This document shows, piece after piece, positions 29,901-36,491 of a DNA stretch of 64,000 nt. The notes under the pieces are model-generated. The model was not told the DNA's origin and ran no database searches. It saw only the letters and a list, made by a program, of their open reading frames with translations. The position numbers were made by a program, and so were the translations under genes. Source of the stretch: Alphaproteobacteria bacterium (GTDB taxonomy: Bacteria; Pseudomonadota; Alphaproteobacteria; JAJFFI01); NCBI GenBank assembly GCA_030066595.1, contig JASJBI010000024.1, forward strand, positions 59,324 through 123,323, in the 5' to 3' direction. The stretch's first letter is position 1; each line of letters starts with the position of its first letter.

Positions 29901-30787
29901 GGGTCGAGCTCGCGGCTGATCCCGGCAAAGCCCCAGAGATCGGCAAACAGCACGGTCGCCTGACGCATTTCCGCTGGAACCGACGCAGGGCGCGACGTCC
30001 GGTCGTCCGGTTCCGGGTCAGCACGCGCCTCGGCTCCGGGATCCGACCCCGGCCCGGATTGCCGTCGCGCCATGACGGCGCGATAGAGCTCGTGGGTCTT
30101 CGGCTCCGGCGCCACGCCCAGCTCCCGCCGCAACACCTCGCGGCAGCTCCGATACTGCTTCAGCGCGGCGCCGTGGCGACCGAGCCGCATGTAGATCTGC
30201 ATGAGCGCGCGGTGGACGGACTCGTCCAGCGGATCCAAGGCCAAGAGCTGGTTGGCGATTCGGATAGCGCGGTCTGGCGCATCCAATGCGATGTCGTGCT
30301 CCAGGAGCGCCGACATCGCCCCTGTGGCCAGGCCCCGTATGCGCGCGCGCTCGACCGCGACCCAGGTCTCGAAGGTGGGCGCTTGAACATGGAAGCCGTC
30401 CAGCAGATCTCCCCGGTACAGTGCGACAGCTTGTTCAAGCGCGTCGGGCGTGTCCGCGTCTGCCAAGTCCTCGAACTCGGTGACGTCGAGTGAGATCGTA
30501 CCCGGATCCAAGGCGACGGTCTCGCCGTCCGTGCGAAGGATCTGATCCCCCTGCGGCACGGCCTTGCGCAGCGCGGTGAGCGCCTGACGCAGACTGGTAC
30601 GCGCCTGCATCTCGCCGCTGTCCTCCCATAGAAGAGCGGCGAGCTTGTCGCGCGACTGCGTCTGCCCGCCTTGCATCGCCAAGAAGGCGAACAAGGCGCG
30701 CGCCTTCTTGGCGGACAGCGTCACAGGTTCGCCCGTCGCCAGGCGCAACGCGAAACCGCCGAGCAGGTCAAGCCGTAGGGCCGTCAA
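26927..30787 (-). CDS. SARP-type regulator fused to a cyclase-like domain, an ATPase and TPR repeats
   Basis: A 1286-aa soluble protein. It reads as a winged-helix DNA-binding domain (about 1-95, LRLDLLGGFALRLATGEPV), a bacterial transcriptional activation domain (97-240), a class III nucleotide-cyclase-like domain (about 270-430), an NB-ARC/STAND-like ATPase (Walker A VLIRGEAGIGKTRL at about 480) and a long TPR-rich C-terminus. Two metal aspartates survive (LFADLWG and FKDCVM), but the usual lysine/GDG and asparagine positions are changed (RHFKDC, DAVHLASRL), so cyclase activity is doubtful. It probably acts as a large signal-integrating activator; targets unknown. Confidence 0.88.
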   Translation of the reverse strand: MTALRLDLLGGFALRLATGEPVTLSAKKARALFAFLAMQGGQTQSRDKLAALLWEDSGEMQARTSLRQALTALRKAVPQGDQILRTDGETVALDPGTISLDVTEFEDLADADTPDALEQAVALYRGDLLDGFHVQAPTFETWVAVERARIRGLATGAMSALLEHDIALDAPDRAIRIANQLLALDPLDESVHRALMQIYMRLGRHGAALKQYRSCREVLRRELGVAPEPKTHELYRAVMARRQSGPGSDPGAEARADPEPDDRTSRPASVPAEMRQATVLFADLWGFAGISRELDPEELLALLDRYFDTIDGLAAQYGGRPERHFKDCVMVVFGAEVAHEDDPERAVRAALAIHEAMPGLSELVGRALQTQVGIANGRLLVTGGNRETNVTGDAVHLASRLTELAGPGETLISDPVRAALDDLWNTSAVSGTPIAGLGEDLRFWRLEGRTGATEPSHRRLIGRAPEMDRFADLLSTCRETGAGSAVLIRGEAGIGKTRLVEEVMARAEANGFDAHKSLVLDFGAGVTGDPIRRLVQAVVGLPANAQEDERRTAAEQTVAAGLIDRSSRGFLYDLLDVPPPGTLAPIYNAMDNAARLKGKQDALVTLVTAHSRRRPLLAVIEDIHWADRLTLDRLAALAATTQTCPALLVMTARDDSDPIDAAWRTAANNSPLTRFDLDPLSQTEAEALAAEYGQLDPDFVSACVGRAEGNPLFLDQLMRGAASGDTRLPPSIESLVLARMDTLDAPDRRGLQAAAVLGQRFALPALRHLLEDAAFDLDTLISKQLVRPDGEEFLFHHALIQEAVSASLVRSQRRELHQRAAAWYGERDFELAARHLGSAGDPAAPAAYLRAAQDQAAKYRGQRALELAQEGEALAQAPADQQALACLRGELLHDLGSVEPSCDAFQHALAIAADERGRARAWLGIAAGMRILDRYDAALDALDRAEDGAQKTGDAGMLARIYTLRGNICFPRGDIEGCLAAHETALRHARAASSPESEAQALGGLGDAYYQRGRMVTAHEHFDRCIRLAEDHGLARIQVANLPMRGVTRFYQNDTEGGLADCRRAADLAVEIGDKRAEMLARNGVASMLPYLAAWDEAQESAAHSARLARELGARRFVIEDQSHIGSAMGGRGDRAAAEKTLREAYEVSLEVGPSYIAPWILSVLAIVTTDPKRRRWALAEGERILDLGCVSHNYLHFYQNAMDAALDSRDWAEVDRYAQALEDYTRDEPLPWAIFHIARGRALAACGRGARDAATDETLARLRDQARAARFAAALPAIEAALDKA

Positions 30788-31018
30788 GGCTCTGGCCTCC
30801 GGAAAAGCGCCGATTGTCGAGATTATACCCCCGCTGGAAACCTGGTCGCATGCGTCGCGAGTCGAAGTTTCACGTTTTTTTCACGCCCGCCCACACGTCG
30901 CGCTCACGGCCGAGGCGTATGAGCCTGCCTCACGCTGCTGCGGACATGGCCGATTGACCCGGCCGCGCGGCAGTCGTTCGGGATCCATCGATCGAGACAG
31001 CATACAGGAGGCCTAAGG

Positions 31019-31957
31019 ATGGCACGGTACAGACACGACCTGCCGCAATTGTCCGGCAGAGTCTTTCTCACGGACGGCGGTATCGAAACCACCCTCATCT
31101 TCCACGACGGGCACGATCTGCCGCATTTCGCAGCTTTCGATCTCCTCACGCATGACGAGGGGTATGAGTCGTTGCGCAGCTACTTTCGGCGCTACGCCTC
31201 CATCGCCCAACAGCATGGCGTCGGTTTCGTGCTCGAGAGCGCGACCTGGCGCGCCAGCCCGGACTGGGCGGAAAGGCTCGGCTATTCCAAGCATGCTTTG
31301 GCCGAGGTGAACCGCCAGGCCATCGCCCTGCTCGAGGACATTCGGCAGGAATACGAGGCCGACGACAGCCCAATGGTGATTAGCGGATGCGTCGGGCCTC
31401 GGGGCGACGGCTACAGCCCGGACGAACAGATGAGCGAGCAGGACGCCGAACGTTATCACGCGGAGCAGATCAACACCTTCCGCGAGACGGCCGCCGACAT
31501 GGTGACCGCCATTACCATGACCTATCCCGAGGAAGCGATCGGCCTGACGCGTGCCGCGCAGACGGCCGACATGCCCGTCGTGATTTCCTTTACCGTGGAA
31601 ACGGACGGCAGGCTGCCGTCGGGTCAGACCCTGAAAGAGGCGATCGAGACGGTGGATGCGGCCACCGGGAACGGGCCGGCCTACTACATGATCAACTGCG
31701 CCCATCCCACCCATTTCGAGGACGCCTTGCCGGTGGCCGAGGCCTGGGTGGAGCGGATCCGCGGCATCCGGGCCAATGCGTCGACCAAGAGCCACGCCGA
31801 ACTGGACGAGGCCGAAGAGCTGGACGACGGCAATCCGGAAGAGCTCGGCCATCAATATCAAGGGCTTAGGCGCAAGATGACCCATCTGAGCGTGCTCGGC
31901 GGGTGCTGCGGAACCGATCACCGTCACGTGGAGGCGATCTGCCGGGCCGTCGCTTAA
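31019..31957 (+). CDS. Homocysteine S-methyltransferase family protein
   Basis: A 312-aa zinc-dependent methyltransferase of the MmuM/BHMT type. It begins with FLTDGGIETTLIFHDGHDLP and has the zinc cysteines in MINCAHPTHFEDAL and LGGCCGTDHRHVEAIC. It would transfer a methyl group from a sulfonium or betaine donor to homocysteine, giving methionine. An ATG follows AGGAGGCCTAAGG. It leads a five-gene rightward run with DUF1326, methyltransferase, GNAT and RidA genes; whether these cooperate is not known. Confidence 0.9.
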   Translation: MARYRHDLPQLSGRVFLTDGGIETTLIFHDGHDLPHFAAFDLLTHDEGYESLRSYFRRYASIAQQHGVGFVLESATWRASPDWAERLGYSKHALAEVNRQAIALLEDIRQEYEADDSPMVISGCVGPRGDGYSPDEQMSEQDAERYHAEQINTFRETAADMVTAITMTYPEEAIGLTRAAQTADMPVVISFTVETDGRLPSGQTLKEAIETVDAATGNGPAYYMINCAHPTHFEDALPVAEAWVERIRGIRANASTKSHAELDEAEELDDGNPEELGHQYQGLRRKMTHLSVLGGCCGTDHRHVEAICRAVA

Positions 31958-32020
31958 TCACGCCTGGGATGCAAACCGACCCTCTCGGTGACCAAGCAGA
32001 CAGCGAAAGGATGTGCTGAC

Positions 32021-32665
32021 ATGGCCTATGTGGACTGGCTTCTCAAAGGAAAGCGCTTGGTTGCCTGCAGCTGCGACTATGGCTGTCCGTGCGATTTCAT
32101 GGCGGCGCCGACCCAGGGCCACTGCGAGGGCCTGGAAGCCATGGAGATCGATGAGGGCTATTTCGGCGACGTGCGGCTGGAGGGAGTTCGCTTTGCCGGG
32201 ACCTATCATTGGCCGGGTCCCGTGCATAAGGGCAACGGAACCTACCAGGCGATCGTGGACGAGAGCGTGACGGAAGAGCAGCGCGAGGCGCTGTTCCGGA
32301 TCCTCTCCGGCGAGGAGCAGGAGCCGACCACGGCCTTCAACATCTATGGTGCGACCATCGAAACCGAGCTGGATCCGATCTTCACTCAGGTGGAGTTCGC
32401 CTGGGACCTCGAGAATCGGACCGGCCGGATCTTCGTGCCCGGGGTCGGAGAGGCGGATTTCGAGCCCATACGCAATCCGGTGACGGGCGCGCCGCACCCT
32501 GCGCACCTCGTGTTGCCCACAGGCTTCGAATTCCGCAAGGCCGAAGTGGTGAGCGCCAAGAATGTGAAAGGCATCGGCGACCTCGAGTTTAATTACCCGG
32601 ACTGTCACGGTTCCATGTTCTACATCGCCTACGGTCCCTACGGCATCATCGAAGAAGCGGCCTAA
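32021..32665 (+). CDS. DUF1326 domain protein
   Basis: A 214-aa protein starting at the ATG at 32021 with AAAGGA about 9 bp upstream. The N-terminus has the family cysteine cluster VACSCDYGCPCDF, and the rest is a beta-rich domain with GVRFAGTYHWPGPVHKGNG and a C-terminal FNYPDCHGSMFYI. The three or four clustered cysteines may bind a metal or cofactor. No function is established for the family. It lies 63 bp after the homocysteine methyltransferase gene. Confidence 0.85.
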   Translation: MAYVDWLLKGKRLVACSCDYGCPCDFMAAPTQGHCEGLEAMEIDEGYFGDVRLEGVRFAGTYHWPGPVHKGNGTYQAIVDESVTEEQREALFRILSGEEQEPTTAFNIYGATIETELDPIFTQVEFAWDLENRTGRIFVPGVGEADFEPIRNPVTGAPHPAHLVLPTGFEFRKAEVVSAKNVKGIGDLEFNYPDCHGSMFYIAYGPYGIIEEAA

Positions 32666-32752
32666 GCCCAGGCGGTCAAGATCCAGTCGAGATCCGGGTC
32701 GGCGGTCCCGGGGCCCGAGCGGCCGCCGCACCCTACTGCGAGGAACGGGACC

Positions 32753-33373
32753 ATGGTTTTCTATGAACGACATGTCCTGCCGGGGCTGCTGACCTTCGCC
32801 TGTGGCCGGAAATCCTTTCGGGATCAGCGGGCCAAGATCGTGCCGCTGGCCGAGGGACGGGTGCTGGAAGTCGGTATCGGCTCCGGGCTCAATTTCCCCT
32901 TCTACGAAGCCGCCAAGGTGGACCGGGTGATCGGACTGGACCCTGCCGAAGAGCTTTGGGCACGCGCAGCCCGCCGGGCACGCGCGGTGCCCTTCGAGAT
33001 CGAGTATTTGCCGCTCGAAGGCGAGCGCATTCCGCTTGCGCCATCGAGCGTGGATACCGTCCTGGTCACCTATACCCTGTGCACCATTCCCCAGGCGGTT
33101 ACGGCTCTCGAAGGCATGCGGCGCGTGCTCAAACCGGGCGGACGGCTGCTGTTCTGCGAGCACGGCAAGGCACCCGACGCGGCCGTCCGCCGGTGGCAGG
33201 GGCGGGTCAACCCGGCCTGGGGCTGTGTGTTCGGCGGCTGCAACCTGGACCGGGACATCCCCGCGCTGTTGCACGCCGGCGGCTTCCGGATCGACCGCAT
33301 GGAGCGCGGCTACGTCGCCCGCATGCCGCGCTTCGCAGGCTTCAACTATTGGGGCTCGGCCGTGCCGGCCTAG
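32753..33373 (+). CDS. Class I SAM-dependent methyltransferase
   Basis: A 206-aa methyltransferase with motif I VLEVGIGSGLNFPFY (residues about 40-54), acidic residue in VIGLDPAEEL, and VLVTYTLCTIPQAVTALEGM, followed by VLKPGGRLLFCEHGKAP. This order resembles METTL7/UbiE-like enzymes acting on small or lipid-like molecules. A GAGGAACGGGACC ribosome site precedes the start. It belongs to the same rightward run as DUF1326 and GNAT. Substrate unknown. Confidence 0.88.
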   Translation: MVFYERHVLPGLLTFACGRKSFRDQRAKIVPLAEGRVLEVGIGSGLNFPFYEAAKVDRVIGLDPAEELWARAARRARAVPFEIEYLPLEGERIPLAPSSVDTVLVTYTLCTIPQAVTALEGMRRVLKPGGRLLFCEHGKAPDAAVRRWQGRVNPAWGCVFGGCNLDRDIPALLHAGGFRIDRMERGYVARMPRFAGFNYWGSAVPA

Positions 33374-33400
33374 AGCAATCGACACGCAGGAGACAACGCG

Positions 33401-34087
33401 ATGCAGGACGCAATCACCTTTCGACCCGCGCGCAAGGAGGACAGCCGCATCATCGCCGAGATGTTCCGCATCTCCTCGGGCGGCGTGGCCGACTACATCT
33501 GGCGGAAGATGGCCTCCGACTATCCGCCCGGCCTGTCGCTGGTCGAGATCGGCGCCCGGCGGTACGCCCGCGAGAACACCGATTTCTCTTACCAGAACTG
33601 CGTTCTGGCCGAATGCCGGGGCGCGGTCGTCGGCATGATGCACTGCTATCCGATCGCACAGGACGCCGCCGGGGAATCGGAAGAGGTGGATCCGGTCCTG
33701 CGCCCCTACGCGGAGCTCGAAGTCCCGGGCAGCCTCTATCTGTCGAGCGGGTCCGTCCTGTCCGGCTACCGGGACCAGGGCATCGGCTCGCTGTTTCTGA
33801 CGATCGCGCGGCATCGGGCGCGCCGGCTCGGCCTGGACCGCCTGAGCGTCATCGTGTTCGAGGGCAACGAGGCGTCGCTGCGGATGTGTCGGCGCCACGG
33901 CTTTGCGCTCGTCGACCGACGTCGCATCGTGCCGCACGAGCTGATCGAGTACGAAGGGGAGGCCCTGCTGCTTGCGGCACCGGTGGACTGGATTGCCGAC
34001 CAGGCGCCCGCCCGCCGTCGACCGAGCGCCGCCATCGCGTCCATCAACGAAGCGCCGCCGCTTTGGTCCTTGGAGAAACACCCATGA
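33401..34087 (+). CDS. GNAT-family N-acetyltransferase
   Basis: A 228-aa acetyltransferase with the acetyl-CoA pyrophosphate-binding segment GYRDQGIGSLFLTIARH (about residue 122-138) and a C-terminal FEGNEASLRMCRRHGFALVD. A GGAGACAACGCG ribosome site sits before the ATG. The C-terminus overlaps the next RidA gene by 4 bp (ATGA), so the two are probably coupled in translation. Acceptor molecule unknown. Confidence 0.88.
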   Translation: MQDAITFRPARKEDSRIIAEMFRISSGGVADYIWRKMASDYPPGLSLVEIGARRYARENTDFSYQNCVLAECRGAVVGMMHCYPIAQDAAGESEEVDPVLRPYAELEVPGSLYLSSGSVLSGYRDQGIGSLFLTIARHRARRLGLDRLSVIVFEGNEASLRMCRRHGFALVDRRRIVPHELIEYEGEALLLAAPVDWIADQAPARRRPSAAIASINEAPPLWSLEKHP

Positions 34088-34560
34088 CCACGTTCGATGC
34101 CACCGTCCGCGCCCGGCTGAAGGCGCTCAACCTGACCCTGCCCGTACCGCCGCAACCGGCCGGCGCCTATACGTCAGCCATCCGCGCGAACGGCATCCTC
34201 TATCTCTCGGGTCAGTTCCCGATCGCGGATGGCAAGCCCCGCTATGAGGGCCGGGTCGGGGCCGAGCTCAGCGAGGAGGAGGGCCATGCGGCGGCGCGGC
34301 TGGCGGCGCTCAACGTGCTGGCCCAAATCGACCGGGCTTTGGGCGGGTTCGAGGCGCTGGTCACCATCGCCCGGGTCGAAGGCCATGTCAGCAGCGCCCC
34401 GGGCTGGTTCAACCATCCCGTCGTGCTGGACGGCGCCTCCGAGCTGTTCAAGGCGGTGCTGGACGAGCGCGCAGGCCACACCCGGAGCGCCATGTCGCAC
34501 CACCAGCTGCCCTGGAATCTGCCCGTCGAGCTGGTCGTCACCGCAGCGGTGCAGGCCTGA
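34084..34560 (+). CDS. RidA-family protein (second copy)
   Basis: A 158-aa Rid-type protein: PQPAGAYTSAIRANGILYLS, SGQFPIADGKPRYEG, and the C-terminal part RSAMSHHQLPWNLPVELVV. It belongs to the longer class of Rid proteins (about 155 aa) that lacks the catalytic arginine of RidA, so imine deaminase activity is uncertain. The ATG overlaps the GNAT stop codon; a much longer frame running back to 32956 crosses other genes in the wrong phase and is rejected. Confidence 0.88.
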   Translation: MTTFDATVRARLKALNLTLPVPPQPAGAYTSAIRANGILYLSGQFPIADGKPRYEGRVGAELSEEEGHAAARLAALNVLAQIDRALGGFEALVTIARVEGHVSSAPGWFNHPVVLDGASELFKAVLDERAGHTRSAMSHHQLPWNLPVELVVTAAVQA

Positions 34561-34610
34561 AGCCGTGTGGGCGTGGGTGCTACACGCAGCAGCCGGCGCC
34601 CCATCGTGCT

Positions 34611-34925
34611 CTACCGCAGGGTCTGGATGTAGGCGATCAGGTCGTCCATCTCCTGGCGGGAGAGATAGAAGTCGGGCATGGGCGGGTGCGGGTCGGTCAG
34701 GAAATTCCGCAGCCGGTCCGGGGTCTTCTTCGGATTGCGGGCAATTTCCATGAAGGTCGGCACGCCATCGGCGACAGTGCGCTTGGCGGTCTGCGGGGCG
34801 ATCACATGGCAGTGCACGCACCAGCGTTCGGCCATGCTCCGGCCATTGTCCGGGTCCGCCGCCCGAACCGGCGCCGACGAAAGCAGCATGGCCGCGCCGA
34901 TCACTGTCAGTATGCCCAGCTTCAT
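34611..34925 (-). CDS. Small exported cytochrome c
   Basis: A 104-aa class I c-type cytochrome. It has a Sec signal (MKLGILTVIGAAMLLSSAPV, cleavage near VRA-AD), a haem-attachment motif CVHCH about 16 residues into the mature chain and the axial methionine in HPPMPDFYLS. It should be soluble in the periplasm and shuttle electrons between respiratory complexes. The ATG at 34925 is used; the longer frame to 34985 has no signal support. A TTGACGCACGTCAA palindrome 66 bp upstream suggests oxygen-responsive control by an FNR/FixK-type protein. Confidence 0.9.
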   Translation of the reverse strand: MKLGILTVIGAAMLLSSAPVRAADPDNGRSMAERWCVHCHVIAPQTAKRTVADGVPTFMEIARNPKKTPDRLRNFLTDPHPPMPDFYLSRQEMDDLIAYIQTLR

Positions 34926-34984
34926 GGCCGCATCCTTTCCTGATTGATCCAAACGCAGCGTAGGGCTGCACCGCCGTCGGAACA

Positions 34985-34998
34985 TTGACGCACGTCAA
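34985..34998. promoter_or_regulatory. Perfect FNR/FixK-type palindrome upstream of the cytochrome c gene
   Basis: TTGAC-GCAC-GTCAA is a perfect 5-bp inverted repeat with the 4-bp centre of CRP/FNR-family sites. Its centre is 66 bp upstream of the cytochrome ATG; at the standard class II position (-41.5) transcription would start about 24 bp before the gene. A perfect match to this 10-base pattern is expected about 0.06 times by chance in a window of this size. Confidence 0.6.
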
Positions 34999-35048
34999 CG
35001 GCAATCCGTGCCGAAAGGCCACACCGCCACCAAATGTGCTGACGTCCT

Positions 35049-35075
35049 GTCAACAAACCACAAAATTTTGTTGAC
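35049..35075. repeat. AT-rich inverted repeat
   Basis: GTCAACAAA (35049-35057) and TTTGTTGAC (35067-35075) pair perfectly around a 9-base AT-rich centre (CCACAAAAT). It is either an operator or a hairpin in the non-coding stretch between the cytochrome gene and the structured repeats. No gene lies over it. Confidence 0.5.
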
Positions 35076-35106
35076 GGGTGGCCCGACGCGTTGCTACCAG
35101 GGCGCT

Positions 35107-35144
35107 TCAGGTGCGTGGACGCGGGAATAATGTCACCTGACGCA
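35107..35144 (+). repeat. Structured repeat copy A (pseudoknot-like)
   Basis: TCAGGTG (35107-35113) pairs with CACCTGA (35134-35140), and TGCGT (35112-35116) can pair with ACGCA (35140-35144), which together describe an H-type pseudoknot. The segment CAGGTGC-xx-GGACGCGGG is shared with copy B 132 bp downstream. No protein gene is seen. A GC-rich terminator-like hairpin follows immediately. Confidence 0.5.
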
Positions 35145-35147
35145 CGA

Positions 35148-35177
35148 GGCCCGGCGAGTCATCCGACCCGCCGGGCC
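35148..35177 (+). terminator. Terminator-like GC hairpin
   Basis: GGCCCGGCG (35148-35156) and CGCCGGGCC (35169-35177) form a perfect 9-bp stem, followed by TTCCCTTT rather than an unbroken T run. It directly follows structured repeat A, an arrangement reminiscent of an attenuator. Confidence 0.5.
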
Positions 35178-35230
35178 TTCCCTTTGCGCAGAGCCCCCGA
35201 TCAAGGGACGACCCTAGCTGCAGACAACAA

Positions 35231-35298
35231 GAGAGGCGTCAGGTGCTCGGACGCGGGGTCCCAACAACGTACTCCGAAGAGCACTCCTGACGCCTCTC
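35231..35298 (+). repeat. Structured repeat copy B (long imperfect hairpin)
   Basis: GAGAGGCGTCAGG (35231-35243) pairs perfectly with CCTGACGCCTCTC (35286-35298). Inside, TGCTC/GAGCA and GGA/TCC continue the stem past two small bulges, leaving a loop of about 20 bases. CAGGTGC-xx-GGACGCGGG repeats the core of copy A. It sits at the edge of the AT-rich DnaA-box island. Confidence 0.6.
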
Positions 35299-35365
35299 GA
35301 ACCGTTCCACCCGAAGGTTTCCTGGTCCGCACAACCTCAAGTCCGAGAACTCAACGTCGTGCAGT

Positions 35366-35512
35366 AATTACTTTACGTTTTTTTAGTACGCTTGCAACAA
35401 AAAAATCATTCGAGGGCCAAATTTCTTGTGGATAATTTCAAATACATGCTCACAACATAATAACAGCTTATACACAACTTATTCTATGTTTAATCCACTG
35501 AACGATCCACAG
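35366..35512. other. AT-rich island with clustered DnaA boxes (candidate replication origin)
   Basis: About two thirds A+T in a GC-rich genome. It holds a T7 run and an A7 run (about 35377-35406) as a possible unwinding element. Two perfect DnaA boxes follow: TGTGGATAA at 35427-35435 (minus-strand TTATCCACA) and TTATACACA at 35468-35476. Two 7/9 matches lie at 35491-35499 (TAATCCACT) and 35503-35511 (CGATCCACA). No ORF is convincing. It resembles a bacterial oriC, but the usual flanking genes are absent, so this is a hypothesis. Confidence 0.45.
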
Positions 35513-35649
35513 GGCGATCGCCGCCCTGCGGCCCGATGGCTTTCCCGGCCCGTCCGCCAACCCGGGCACGGGTGCGCCGGTCGTGACCACGCGATCGCTC
35601 ACCCTATAGTGATTGGCCAGTGAGCAGCGCAGATCCCTATGTTGGGCGC

Positions 35650-36405
35650 ATGAAGAGCTTGCTGCGCCAGCGTGTCATGGGCAAGGGGCTGGCAACCTTG
35701 GTGGTCCTCGGGATCGCCTTCGGCCCCGAAACCGTCACCGCCGACACCGAACTCAGATCAACCGCGCCGACCGTGGTGGAGCTTTTTACATCGCAAGGAT
35801 GCTCGTCCTGCCCGCCCGCAGACAAGTTCCTCGGCGAGTTGGCGCGTCGCGACGACATCATCGCCCTCTCGTTCCACGTCGACTACTGGGACTACATCGG
35901 CTGGCCCGACCCCTTCGCCAGCAAGGAGACCACCGCTCGGCAGCACGCCTATGGGCGATCCTTGCGGCAGCGCTATGTCTACACGCCGGAGATGGTGGTC
36001 GACGGGCGAGCCCACAGCTCCCGCCCGAGCGAGATCGACGCGCTGATCGAAGCCGGTAAGGCGCACAAGAAGTTCGCGGTCGGCTTCCGCAAGGATGCCG
36101 ACGGCGGTCATCAGATCGTTGTCCCGGCGGCGGCGTACGACGGCAAGGCCTCGGTCTGGCTGGTCTTCTACGACCGCAAGCACACGGTGAAGATCCCGCG
36201 CGGCGAGAACCGCGGCCGCACGCTGACCTATACTCATGTGGTCCGCGAGCTCAAGGAACTCGGCACCTGGACCGGGAAGGAGCTGGTGATTCCGATCTCC
36301 ACCGCGGCGGCGGAAAGCGCGGGCCGCGGCGGTTGTGTGATCATCGTCCAGGACGGCAAGGCGGGGCCGATCCTTGGCGCGGCCCAGATGGCGTTCAACA
36401 ACTGA
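35650..36405 (+). CDS. DUF1223 thioredoxin-like protein, exported
   Basis: A 251-aa protein with an N-terminal signal sequence (MKSLLRQRVMGKGLATLVVL, probably cleaved before DTELRS). The mature part begins VVELFTSQGCSSCPPADKFL, a thioredoxin-like fold with CxxC, followed by SFHVDYWDYIGWPDPFASKE, the DUF1223 signature. It is probably a periplasmic redox protein. The start is uncertain: a GTG at 35620 and an ATG at 35677 are also possible, and none has a clear ribosome site. Confidence 0.85.
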   Translation: MKSLLRQRVMGKGLATLVVLGIAFGPETVTADTELRSTAPTVVELFTSQGCSSCPPADKFLGELARRDDIIALSFHVDYWDYIGWPDPFASKETTARQHAYGRSLRQRYVYTPEMVVDGRAHSSRPSEIDALIEAGKAHKKFAVGFRKDADGGHQIVVPAAAYDGKASVWLVFYDRKHTVKIPRGENRGRTLTYTHVVRELKELGTWTGKELVIPISTAAAESAGRGGCVIIVQDGKAGPILGAAQMAFNN

Positions 36406-36406
36406 C

Positions 36407-36430
36407 GGTGCCGGGGCACTGCCCGGCGCC
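36407..36430. terminator. Hairpin between convergent DUF1223 and htpG
   Basis: GGTGCCGGG (36407-36415) pairs with CCCGGCGCC (36422-36430), 9 bp including one G-T pair and a 6-base loop, directly after the DUF1223 stop and 60 bp before the htpG stop. It lacks a T run, so factor-independent termination is only possible. Confidence 0.45.
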
Positions 36431-36491
36431 GACGGATCACTTCTACCAGTCCTAGAGTCGAAGTCCGCGGGCGGCGCCGCGGCGGCTCAGG

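Noticed and set aside
30863..30883. A parS-like site (TTTCACG near a T run)
   Set aside because: Only one half of the TGTTTCACGTGAAACA palindrome is present, so it is not a credible ParB site.
32956..34560. A 534-codon frame crossing methyltransferase and GNAT genes
   Set aside because: Only its 3' part (34084-34560) is a real gene (RidA). The rest is an out-of-phase shadow of two recognisable genes.
35091..35435. A 114-codon reading frame across the non-coding stretch
   Set aside because: It runs through both structured repeats and the AT-rich island, shows no domain or ribosome site and is rich in basic residues. It is almost certainly not a gene.
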